Assembly: GCF_016587775.1 (NCBI RefSeq)
Contig: NZ_BOCG01000254.1
Coordinates: 1-34,644, forward strand
DNA from: Lactobacillus nasalidis
GTDB lineage: Bacteria > Bacillota > Bacilli > Lactobacillales > Lactobacillaceae
Reading direction: 5' to 3'
DNA length: 34,644 bases
The notes under the pieces were generated by a model. It was not told the origin of the DNA and ran no database searches. It saw only the letters and a list, made by a program, of their open reading frames with translations. The position numbers and the translations under genes were made by a program. Positions 6,168 to 14,489 of the stretch are shown here, piece after piece; the first letter of the stretch is position 1; each line of letters begins with the position of its first letter.

Positions 6168-6635
6168 CTACGCTACCTTAGTGACAGCTACCAGCTTTGC
6201 CTTGGCCAGTGACTTCAAGCTACCTGCAGTCATGGTTGCGAAAGTCTTGTCTGACGGCAGATCTTCCTTGGTGATCGTCGTGTGATAGTTGATGTAGTCG
6301 TTACTGCCGTCGGTTACGCTCCCCAGCAGGGACACGACTGCATTTGCGATTTCGGTGGTTTGCTGGTCGTAGTTGCGGTTGATGCTGGACACTCTAATTT
6401 GCATTGCGCCAGCAGCATAAGCGGCAAGCTTCTTGCGGGCCAGCGCTTCGATTTCGCTGTCCAGCACATCGTCGAAGCTGGTGCCTTCTGGCAACTCCTT
6501 AGCGGTCACGTTGACGCTTGAGCTGAGGTAGTCACCAGAGCCATCGGTTGAGTTGCCATTAAGGGCTACGATGATCTGGTTAGTTTGTTCGTCTTGGCCA
6601 AAAGCTTGATTGATTGAGGTTACGTTAATTTCCAT
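6168..6635 (-). CDS. Phage protein made of two copies of a ~75-aa repeat
   Basis: The 155-aa protein is an internal duplication. Residues 1-74 (MEINVTSINQAFGQDEQ...) and about 78-152 (MQIRVSSINRNYDQQTT...) align along their length, sharing the V-SIN start, the TDGS-DY centre (STDGSGDYLSS, VTDGSNDYINY), an LP-x-(G/D)-(T/K)-x-F motif and a closing A-K-L-A helix. The unit looks like a small alpha/beta domain of unknown function. The start follows AAAGGAGC. A terminator hairpin lies between this gene and the fibre gene, so expression may be lower than that of the tail genes. Confidence 0.7.
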   Translation of the reverse strand: MEINVTSINQAFGQDEQTNQIIVALNGNSTDGSGDYLSSSVNVTAKELPEGTSFDDVLDSEIEALARKKLAAYAAGAMQIRVSSINRNYDQQTTEIANAVVSLLGSVTDGSNDYINYHTTITKEDLPSDKTFATMTAGSLKSLAKAKLVAVTKVA

Positions 6636-6654
6636 TTGTGTGCTCCTTTACATT

Positions 6655-6698
6655 AAAAAATCGTCAGTCCTACCACTAATAAGGTGGGGATCTAACGA
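6655..6698 (-). terminator. Terminator or attenuator between the fibre gene and the repeat-protein gene
   Basis: Minus-strand hairpin: TCGT pairs with ACGA at the base and CCCCACC with GTGG/AGG toward the loop (TTATTA), followed directly by TTTTTT (6655-6660). It sits inside the late operon, so it probably only reduces read-through into the lysis genes. Confidence 0.7.
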
Positions 6699-6713
6699 TC
6701 ATGAGTGTTTTGG

Positions 6714-9700
6714 TCATTTGTTTTTTGCCTCCAAAGCAGCTACCCGCTCAAGTAGCTTTTGGATGACGACATGGTGATAGCCGATCAAGTTTGCATCAAT
6801 TCTGGCTGTCCGCTCTTTATTTATAAGCATGCCGTCCATGTGGTACTGAGGATCAGCATTGACGTCATCGATAATCCCAGACACGTAGTGCTGACCGCTG
6901 TCGTCCGTGACATAACGATAGTCATACATGTCCGTTCCTTCGACTGCGGCCAGAGCCCGGTCATAGGTCACCTTAGTGATATCAGTTTTGACAGACAAAC
7001 GCGATGATACCACGTTGGCGGCCTGGGAAATCACCTTATTACAGTGCACATCAACCTTACCAGAACTGGAGTATGATGCAGACAAACCAGAAGCGGAAAC
7101 ATTGCCGATCTGGATGTAAAGGTTAGACGAAGGCGTGTAGAGAGTGCTCTGGCCAAGCCCTAGTCCTGACCAGACCTGGAAACCGGCTTTGCCACTGCTA
7201 TCGAAGTTGGTCCCAGCTTGATTAGTGACGTAAAGACTCTTATCACTGCTTGCAGCTTTGAATTTAGAACCGCTCAGTTTCCAGTCGCCAAACCAACCTT
7301 CATTCGCCTTGACCTGCTGGCTCCAGATCATGTCGGATCCAACATAAGTGTAAGCAGACCCGCCGCTGGTCCATGATTGTGTCAGTTCGATGGACGGGTT
7401 ATCGCCCGTGATCGAAATATCAATTGTCCGCGTCCAATCGTTGTTTTCGATTTCTTGGTAAAAGCGATCACCATAGAGGTAGGCCTTTGATTTAGTCCAG
7501 ACTGGTGCTGTTGGCGATGCCCCAGCGTTGTATTGCCCAGTAATGACCATGCCGTCGTGATCAACCACAACCTTGTAGTCTTCCCAGGAAACATTGCCGA
7601 CTGTTTTGCCACCTTGGAGCTCCGACACGAATTGTGAACCAGTTATGGTTGCCCCAGTTATGGAGATACCGTTGAGCGTCCCGGATGAAATCTTATCGGC
7701 GGTCAAATTCTTAATAGTTACCTTAGCCGCGTCAAGCGTCCCAGCGGTTATCTTGGACGCATCAATAGTATCGATCATCGCAGACTTGATGGTTGCATTT
7801 GGGATAGTAGTCGCTCCACTAAGGCTGATGTGACTACCATCAATCTGTACAGTACCTTCTTTACTCAAATTTATTGCTGCAACCGGATGGCCATTGACTA
7901 GCTGCGCAATCGACGAATTATTAGGATCCATCGAAAGTAGGGCAGCCAGCGTTTTTGATCCCGTTGAGTTTTTAATGTAGGCATTGAGGCTAGATGAAGT
8001 GAGCTTTAGCTCAGCGATGTCACCGGATGATGGCTTCCATTCTGTTGCTATTGTTCCTTTTTCTAGTTGAACGTCCGTGAACCAAACCTCTGAGGTGCCA
8101 CTAGTCGACCCATTGTTGTCGATTCTGATTCTGCCTTCGTTACACTGCCCAGAATTAAACGTTATAATAACATGATCTGCTTTGGACGCTGACATTTTTA
8201 TTCTGTCCCCCAGCAAGTGGACTTCGTCATACATATTTGTTGATCCATGTTTACGCGGCAGATAAAAAACATCAACGTTAGTAACTGTAGTGGAGTTAAA
8301 GCCCCAAAAACTGAGAGTGTAGGTTGTGTTAGGCTCTATTGGAAAGAAATCGCTCCATGCACATACTTCATTAGTTGAACTATTTCTGATGACAAAAAGG
8401 TTTTCAGTTCCGTTTTTCCAAAATGAATGTTTCCCTAAAGCAACAGATGACCAGTGATCAGTTGTCGATGGATTTCCACTATTTGGGATAAGGTTCTCGA
8501 ACCCGTCCTGAACTGTAGCTTTAATCCCATCTGCATCTTGCTCAATATCACTCAACTTTTTGCCCAGACTAACAGTACTGGTGATCGGAATGTTCTGTGC
8601 GTTCTTGACTACAATCTTGTCTACGTCAAGTTCACCGCCGACGATCTTGCTGGCCGTGATGTTCCCGGCTACCAAGTTCTGTGTAAAAGCCGTGCTGACC
8701 CAGGCAGACCCGTTCCAGGTCTTGGCGCTGGTCATATTGCCGGACGAGTCGGTCGTTGCCCAGACCGTGCCCTTGGCTGGATTAGACGGTGCTGTTGTGC
8801 CGATGAAAAAGCCGGTAGATCCGGTATCACCTTTATCGCCCTTGTCGCCTTTAGCTCCAGTCGCACCTTGGGGGCCAGTTGATCCCTGGGGACCCGTGTC
8901 GCCTTTGGGCCCTTGCGGGCCAGTCGCACCAGTTGCACCCTTAGCGCCTTGAGGCCCTTGCGGACCTGCTGCACCAGTAGCTCCAGTCGCACCTTGGGGG
9001 CCAGTTGATCCCTGGGGACCCGTCGCGCCTGTTTGACCTGTCTCACCCTTGATCTTAGTCCAGCTATAGCTTGACGGGCTTGTGCTGTCGTTTTGCGCGT
9101 AGTCGGTGTACTGGCCAATATACATCTTGCCGACACTATTGCTTACGTCAAAACCGACCGTACCATCGCTAGAGTTTGCATATGCAATGTGGAAGTAAGG
9201 TGTCCGCCCATCAGCACCCTTGGTGCCAGGAATCCCTTGATCACCACGCTCGCCTTTGATGAGTGACCAAGTGTACTTAGTTGGGTCAGTACTGTCTGTG
9301 GCAGTTGAGTCAACATAAATCCCAATGTAGGCCTTGCCAGTCCCATTACTTACGTCAAAACCTGTCTTGCCATCAGCACTATTGGCATAAGCGATGTGCG
9401 TATAACTTGGAGTTCCTTTAGGGCCTTGCGGGCCCGTCGCACCAGTTGCGCCGGTTGCACCAGTCGGGCCTTGGATACCTTGGTCACCTTTAGGCCCCTG
9501 CAGGCCTTGCAGGCCTCTTGGGCCAGTATCACCAGTATCGCCTTTTGGCCCTTGTGGACCTTGAGGGCCAGCCGGGCCGGTGGCACCATCTAGCCCACTG
9601 ATGCAGACAGGATCGGAGTACTGATAGTTGGTAGAGTCACCGATATTGGCCGTTACATATCTGCTCCAGACGTACTTGCCTTTGGTTTTCTCGGGCACCT

Positions 9701-10196
9701 CATCCGACCAGCTTCCACCTGCCAGTTCGGTATAACTAGTAGATAAGTAGTACTGCTCTTTGTAGAAGTTCAGCGCATTGCCGGCTTGGACCTCGTTCTT
9801 CTTGATCTCTGCGTCCAAATCTTGGACTTTGGATTCAATGTCAGCTTTTAAATCGGAAACTGATTTTTGACTTTCCTGCATGGCCTCTTCGACCTTGGCA
9901 TGAATCTCCGCCCCGGTCGTGTCACTGACCGTCTTTTCCCAGGCAGACCCCGTCCAGGTATAAACGGCATCTTCCGTAAAATAGATGTCACCTTCTTTAA
10001 GGCCTGCCGTTGGCACTGTGCTCGGATCCGACCCTCTATAGACACTATTTTTCCCATCAGCCGTTTGCTGGGCACCACTTGCCAATCTTTGCGCTTCTTC
10101 TGCCGCAGATTTGGCGGTATCGGCCGCTGCTTGTGCATTTTTGGCCAACAGGGATCCGTTGGTAAAGACGACTGATGCCGATTTACTCTCAGACAT
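6714..10196 (-). CDS. Collagen-like tail fibre with C-terminal S74-like chaperone domain
   Basis: A 1160-aa fibre. The N-terminal about 150 residues are an Ala-rich helix and a coiled coil. A large Gly-X-X region follows in three blocks, separated by two copies of a ~60-aa module (HIAYANSxDGxxGFDVSN...GKxYIGxY). Next come a region with a possible carbohydrate-binding fold (WSSVALGKHSFWKNGTENLF... to DVQLEKGTIATEWKP) and a beta-helix-like stretch (ATIKSAMIDTIDASKITAGT...). The C-terminal about 95 residues (SRLSVKTDI ... LIGYHHVVIQKLLERVAALE) resemble the S74 intramolecular chaperone that trimerises fibres and may cleave itself off; the assignment is by eye. It probably binds the host surface. 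The start follows AAAGGAGC. Confidence 0.8.
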   Translation of the reverse strand: MSESKSASVVFTNGSLLAKNAQAAADTAKSAAEEAQRLASGAQQTADGKNSVYRGSDPSTVPTAGLKEGDIYFTEDAVYTWTGSAWEKTVSDTTGAEIHAKVEEAMQESQKSVSDLKADIESKVQDLDAEIKKNEVQAGNALNFYKEQYYLSTSYTELAGGSWSDEVPEKTKGKYVWSRYVTANIGDSTNYQYSDPVCISGLDGATGPAGPQGPQGPKGDTGDTGPRGLQGLQGPKGDQGIQGPTGATGATGATGPQGPKGTPSYTHIAYANSADGKTGFDVSNGTGKAYIGIYVDSTATDSTDPTKYTWSLIKGERGDQGIPGTKGADGRTPYFHIAYANSSDGTVGFDVSNSVGKMYIGQYTDYAQNDSTSPSSYSWTKIKGETGQTGATGPQGSTGPQGATGATGAAGPQGPQGAKGATGATGPQGPKGDTGPQGSTGPQGATGAKGDKGDKGDTGSTGFFIGTTAPSNPAKGTVWATTDSSGNMTSAKTWNGSAWVSTAFTQNLVAGNITASKIVGGELDVDKIVVKNAQNIPITSTVSLGKKLSDIEQDADGIKATVQDGFENLIPNSGNPSTTDHWSSVALGKHSFWKNGTENLFVIRNSSTNEVCAWSDFFPIEPNTTYTLSFWGFNSTTVTNVDVFYLPRKHGSTNMYDEVHLLGDRIKMSASKADHVIITFNSGQCNEGRIRIDNNGSTSGTSEVWFTDVQLEKGTIATEWKPSSGDIAELKLTSSSLNAYIKNSTGSKTLAALLSMDPNNSSIAQLVNGHPVAAINLSKEGTVQIDGSHISLSGATTIPNATIKSAMIDTIDASKITAGTLDAAKVTIKNLTADKISSGTLNGISITGATITGSQFVSELQGGKTVGNVSWEDYKVVVDHDGMVITGQYNAGASPTAPVWTKSKAYLYGDRFYQEIENNDWTRTIDISITGDNPSIELTQSWTSGGSAYTYVGSDMIWSQQVKANEGWFGDWKLSGSKFKAASSDKSLYVTNQAGTNFDSSGKAGFQVWSGLGLGQSTLYTPSSNLYIQIGNVSASGLSASYSSSGKVDVHCNKVISQAANVVSSRLSVKTDITKVTYDRALAAVEGTDMYDYRYVTDDSGQHYVSGIIDDVNADPQYHMDGMLINKERTARIDANLIGYHHVVIQKLLERVAALEAKNK
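8852..9023. repeat. 46-bp perfect direct repeat inside the collagen-like region
   Basis: The segments 8852-8897 and 8978-9023 are identical over 46 bp and lie 126 bp apart, exactly 42 codons. Recombination between them would remove or add 42 residues of Gly-X-X sequence in frame. Shorter related repeats surround them. Confidence 0.85.
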
Positions 10197-10209
10197 TTCT
10201 GCTCCTTTC

Positions 10210-12606
10210 TTACTCTGGGATTGCTCCCTTTGACAAAGTCATTGCCGATCTGGTATTGACCGGAATCTCAAAAATGGCGTGCGTGTGTTTCGTGCTCTCC
10301 CCGTCTTGCGGAGTATTGCAGTTAAAGCTGGCCAAAAGCTTTCCGTTAGATTGCATCCAGATGGTCTCTGGCTCAACGCGATCATACTTCAGTGGCAGAG
10401 CAGCAGAGAAATCGTAATTCAGCTCAAACTCCTTTCCGCCGTGAATAACATTAACGCAGTACAACATTCGGTAGTCATGCATGTCGTAGTCCCCTGATTG
10501 CCAATAAACAAATGGGAAATCTAGGCAAGACGACTGGAAGGTTTGATTATTTAGGTCGAAACCATATTGTGTCATGTCAATGCGATAAAGAATGTCGTGA
10601 TCACCAGCTAAAGCTTGACTGGCTTTCAGTACTTCATAATGGCCATCAGCTCTGGTTATCCCAATCAAATCATTCTTAGCATCATAGTTGACTCTGATGC
10701 TGTCAGAGAATGCCAGCCCAACTGTAAAAGTAGGTGTGTCTGACTTAACGGCCGATGTGATGTCCTTACCGCCTTGATACTTGAATTTGCAGATCCTAAA
10801 CCGTTCGTTAGTACTATCGAAATTCTTAGTGACACCGTATATCCAGATTGCCCCGTTCTCTTCTTTAACACCAAAACTGGATCCGTGACCGCCACTAGCA
10901 ACTTGCATGTCATCAATCAGTGTTTTACCGTCACTTTTCCAATGCTGATAGAGCGTGTCATCCCCGTGGCCATCCAAACTATGACTAGTATCTGGCCAGG
11001 CAGTGCTTGACAATAATGTTCCATCGCTCAGCTTTACCACATACTGCTCAGTAGCATCCCTGCCCCTGGCGCTAGGCGTTAACCTGCCCAAAGACTTGGC
11101 AGCAGTCTGATTAGCTGAAACTTCTGGTGTAGTCGAAAAGTAGTCGTTATCGATTGTTGCCCGATACTCTCCAAGCTTTAGCCCAGTGACCGATTGCAAG
11201 TACCCGGTGCTGGTTGCTCCATATTGCCCGTTTGACTGCAATTGCCTAAAAATAAAGCCCTTGGAATCAAGATAAGCAGAGATGTTGGTGCCACCTTCAT
11301 AAGCTTGGATGATTGCCCGTTTGCTTGACCCAGTTGAGTCAAAATCAAGCCCGTCTGGAGTCAAAACAACCGGTTCAATAGATGAGCTGTCCTGCATTGC
11401 TTTCTGAACAGCACTGGCAATTTCGCTTGTAAAACTAGACAGCCAAGATGGCGTAATTCTAGTAACGGTCTGAAACTCCCCAAAACTAACACTGTTTTGA
11501 CTAGGATCCGCAATGCTCTCTGTCGTTGCCATTACTCTTTCCTTGGTGGCCATTTCTGGAACAAAGTCTGTATTAATTGTGCGAATCGTTGAGCCTAAAA
11601 TCGGGTGCATGTCATGTGGGACCGTGACCGTATACGCGTATTGCGGGTGATTGGTGTCGGCAAGAATCGTCTTAGCTATTGCCTTAAGTCCTCGTGCATC
11701 AGTAGTTGTGCTGGTCGTATACGCACCTTCCAGATAAGTGGACCTCCAATTTGGGTTATACTGGCGATTTGCCGCTTCGTCGACAATGTATGTTTTGCCG
11801 CCGTTAGCGTTGGCCATGGTTTCTCCATTTGGCCCAAATACATAAAGCTTGGTCACCACATTGCCAGTGATTTCTCTGGTGCATCCCGTCACGTTTTCGC
11901 CCACGAAGACCGTGCCACTGTAAATCTCGGAATTGAGCTTAGTCCCCACTTCAAAAACCTTCTGAGTGATTGTCCCATTGCTCGTTGCCTTGCAATAGAA
12001 GTCACACTCAAGGTCGTAATCTTGAAGCAGTGTCTGTAGCATCGAGCTAGCCCGGCTGGTCCCGTCAAACTGCAGCTCTGACATGGTCAACGTGGTATCC
12101 AGTTTGGATGTGTCCAGTTCCCATGTCAGCTTCTGAGCCAGCCACTCAAAAGCTACCTTAGCCGTGACGTTATTAAACGTTTTGGCAGGAACGATGTTGT
12201 GGGCAAGCTCCCAGAGGCCAAGGTCAATGATTTCCGCTGATGTGGCCGCTTGGCCTGACGCCAGCAAGGTCTCACTTGTGTGCCAGATTCGGAAGATATA
12301 CCACCGCCCCAGCACTTCATCGTGCTTGGCGATGTAGTTGCCTTCAATCACTTTTGAACTATCCGGCTGGCCCTGTGGCACCGTAATCGTACCGTAGTGA
12401 TTAAATTCTTTTGACTTCCGGTTCTGGCTCCGGCTTTGAGTGGTGTCCTCCGCATCAGGGTTGTCACCATAGGCGCTGTTTGTCTGGTCGCTTGATGCGT
12501 ACTGGTGAGTGATTGTGTCACTCGTAAAGATTGTTGCCCCATCGATGGACAGCGTACCAATTCGCTTTAAGCTGTTGTCCAGAATTAAATACTGTTTACT
12601 AGCCAT
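10210..12606 (-). CDS. Phage tail protein, tail-associated endopeptidase-like (Tal/gp18 type)
   Basis: The 798-aa protein lies directly after Dit, the standard place for the tail-tip protein Tal. The N-terminal ~400 residues resemble the gp27-like ring fold of prophage tail endopeptidase proteins: an opening LILDNSLKRIGTLSIDGATI, then DEVLGRWYIFRIWHTSE, EWLAQKLTWELD and the central KLYVFGPNG ... RGLKAIAKTIL. The C-terminal half (from about residue 430) is a beta-rich domain of repeating strands (LSDGTLLSSTAWPD, GVKEENGAIWIYGVTK, GLAFSDSIRVNYDAKND) that may be a host-binding propeller. No catalytic motif is evident to me. The start follows AAGGAGG. Confidence 0.75.
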   Translation of the reverse strand: MASKQYLILDNSLKRIGTLSIDGATIFTSDTITHQYASSDQTNSAYGDNPDAEDTTQSRSQNRKSKEFNHYGTITVPQGQPDSSKVIEGNYIAKHDEVLGRWYIFRIWHTSETLLASGQAATSAEIIDLGLWELAHNIVPAKTFNNVTAKVAFEWLAQKLTWELDTSKLDTTLTMSELQFDGTSRASSMLQTLLQDYDLECDFYCKATSNGTITQKVFEVGTKLNSEIYSGTVFVGENVTGCTREITGNVVTKLYVFGPNGETMANANGGKTYIVDEAANRQYNPNWRSTYLEGAYTTSTTTDARGLKAIAKTILADTNHPQYAYTVTVPHDMHPILGSTIRTINTDFVPEMATKERVMATTESIADPSQNSVSFGEFQTVTRITPSWLSSFTSEIASAVQKAMQDSSSIEPVVLTPDGLDFDSTGSSKRAIIQAYEGGTNISAYLDSKGFIFRQLQSNGQYGATSTGYLQSVTGLKLGEYRATIDNDYFSTTPEVSANQTAAKSLGRLTPSARGRDATEQYVVKLSDGTLLSSTAWPDTSHSLDGHGDDTLYQHWKSDGKTLIDDMQVASGGHGSSFGVKEENGAIWIYGVTKNFDSTNERFRICKFKYQGGKDITSAVKSDTPTFTVGLAFSDSIRVNYDAKNDLIGITRADGHYEVLKASQALAGDHDILYRIDMTQYGFDLNNQTFQSSCLDFPFVYWQSGDYDMHDYRMLYCVNVIHGGKEFELNYDFSAALPLKYDRVEPETIWMQSNGKLLASFNCNTPQDGESTKHTHAIFEIPVNTRSAMTLSKGAIPE

Positions 12607-12615
12607 GCTGCCTCC

Positions 12616-14472
12616 TTACTTAACCCGGGGATTGTACTGTATATCAACAATTGCATCACTCAGATCAGCGTCACTGATGAATGTCAGCGTATTTTGACCT
12701 GGCTGCAATTTTGGATAATTCGTTACCCACGCTTCTTCAACCACAGTGCCGTTTACGGTCGTCTTCCATTTCTCGCCATCAAAGTCCAGAACCTCTCCGC
12801 TGGCCACGGCATAAGCCAATGGCTTGCTCTTAATGTCGTAAGCCGGATTACGCCGATAGGCTTTAAGCATGGTCAGCGAAGGGTGAACATTGCGGTAAAT
12901 TTCTGGAGGGCTAACTGTATCTTCTTTAATCGAGTGTTTGAACATCCCTACCGCGATAGATCCTAGTGACGCTGACGCGCTGCCCGTTTTATCCACGTAT
13001 TTTGCCTGCTTGAAGTGAACCTTGCCCTTTGCTTGGTCACTAACACGATTGCCAGCAGAATCTAATTGGTAAATCCAAAAAGACCAGGTCGTACCAACCT
13101 TATGTACTTCCCACTCAATCCAACAGTCAGACAATTCTGACGTGTCATTGTCGTTGGTCATTGAGCTGTACAGATTGACCGACTTGGTCTTTTTTACCTT
13201 CTTTTTCTTCACGACCTTGATCGTCGTGATATTCTTTTTACCATTTAAAACCTTGGCCTTGTAGTTCTTACCATCTTTGATGTTGAAACTCTTGGCCACG
13301 TAAATGTTTTGGTAGTTCCCACTGATCCAATCAGTCCCTGGCTTGCCGATTTGCGTGTATAAAACCGGTACACTGCCGCTGGCTTGGTCCTTGATGCCGG
13401 CCCGAAAAAAAGCATTCCCGTCTGGGTCCAAAAAGAGGACCTCAACGTCGCCCATTGCCCGGCCATTATGCGGCCCTTTGTACTTTTTGTGCCTCAGCCG
13501 GAAGATTACTTTGAAGTCATCCAGAGCGCCACCATCGAAGCCCTTGGTCACCATTATTGGGCCATACCAAGCAGTACCGGTTGTCCCCTTGGCTTCCTGA
13601 CTATCCGTGCCATAGTTCAAAACAGTGTACTTGTTGGTTTTACCAACTTTGTCTTTCGCTGGATTATAGCCAGTCTTTGACTTGGTCCCAACGCCAATTG
13701 ATTTGCCAGTTGAGCTGATTGCATTAGCTCCGCCCATGACAGGCGCAAGCTTTTGCCCCCATTTCAAGTTGGAAACGGTCGTTGGGTTCTGCAGCCAGTT
13801 GGTAAAAGACCCACTAGTTGCATCCCCAGTGTCAGACAGAGCTTCTTGCCATTGGGCAACAATAGTGTCTTGAAGTTCTGCCCGGTCTTCACCAATGGCA
13901 AAGACACCAGCATCACCATTGAGCAAGACCCCAACGTGCTTGGCAGAGTGTTTGGGAATAATTTGAATATCGACTGGTGTTTCCATATTGCCAGAAACAT
14001 TCAGTTGCACTCGCTTGTCTGACGGTAAATTTGCCGTGTACAAATGTTCGCGCGGCAAATAAGCCCAGGGCTTCGACATTTCCAATGTAATGGCTCCGTC
14101 AAAGTCCCAACTCCCCTGTTCAGTCAAGTTAGGATTAGCAATTTCAACGAAATGTACCATCCAGGTCTTGTTTGGCTCATCGTCAAACACCAGGGGAACT
14201 TCTTGATTGGTCATTGGGATCAATATCCCGGCCAGCTTCTCAATCTCTTTGTTGACCCGGTCCTGGTCTTCATGAGAGATAAAAAAATAGGGTATCTGGA
14301 TCTGCTTAGTGCCGATGTTGTACCCCTCAAAATATTGCCCAATTGCGCCAGGAATGTCTTCCATCACGGGAGAGATACTTGGCGCAATTGGTTTAATTAC
14401 AGTGCCCATGACAATACCCATGTCTCTCAATGAGTGATAGCCATTGAGCGTAAAACCGTTGTATTTTGTCAT
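12616..14472 (-). CDS. Distal tail protein (Dit), evolved form with inserted domain
   Basis: Dit forms the hexameric hub joining the tail tube to the tip. The N-terminal ~150 residues are typical (MTKYNGFTLNGYHSLRDMGI, DIPGAIGQYFEGYNIGTKQI, then a strand ending EMSKPWAYLPR). At 618 aa it is more than twice the classic Dit length of about 250-300. The extra part, roughly residues 215-540, contains WYGPIMVTKGFDGGALDDF and a lectin-like beta-sandwich (FKVIFRLRHK...DVEVLFLDPDGNAFFRAGI...WIEWEVHKVGTTWSFWIYQLD), consistent with a carbohydrate-binding module as in evolved Dits. The C-terminus returns to Dit fold (EVLDFDGEKWKTTVNG ... LQPGQNTLTFISD). The start follows TAGGAG. Confidence 0.8.
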   Translation of the reverse strand: MTKYNGFTLNGYHSLRDMGIVMGTVIKPIAPSISPVMEDIPGAIGQYFEGYNIGTKQIQIPYFFISHEDQDRVNKEIEKLAGILIPMTNQEVPLVFDDEPNKTWMVHFVEIANPNLTEQGSWDFDGAITLEMSKPWAYLPREHLYTANLPSDKRVQLNVSGNMETPVDIQIIPKHSAKHVGVLLNGDAGVFAIGEDRAELQDTIVAQWQEALSDTGDATSGSFTNWLQNPTTVSNLKWGQKLAPVMGGANAISSTGKSIGVGTKSKTGYNPAKDKVGKTNKYTVLNYGTDSQEAKGTTGTAWYGPIMVTKGFDGGALDDFKVIFRLRHKKYKGPHNGRAMGDVEVLFLDPDGNAFFRAGIKDQASGSVPVLYTQIGKPGTDWISGNYQNIYVAKSFNIKDGKNYKAKVLNGKKNITTIKVVKKKKVKKTKSVNLYSSMTNDNDTSELSDCWIEWEVHKVGTTWSFWIYQLDSAGNRVSDQAKGKVHFKQAKYVDKTGSASASLGSIAVGMFKHSIKEDTVSPPEIYRNVHPSLTMLKAYRRNPAYDIKSKPLAYAVASGEVLDFDGEKWKTTVNGTVVEEAWVTNYPKLQPGQNTLTFISDADLSDAIVDIQYNPRVK

Positions 14473-14489
14473 GTAACTCCTACTTTCTA

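Noticed and set aside
8732-9589. Several minus and plus frames in the collagen-like region
   Set aside because: Shadows produced by the repetitive Gly-X-X coding sequence.
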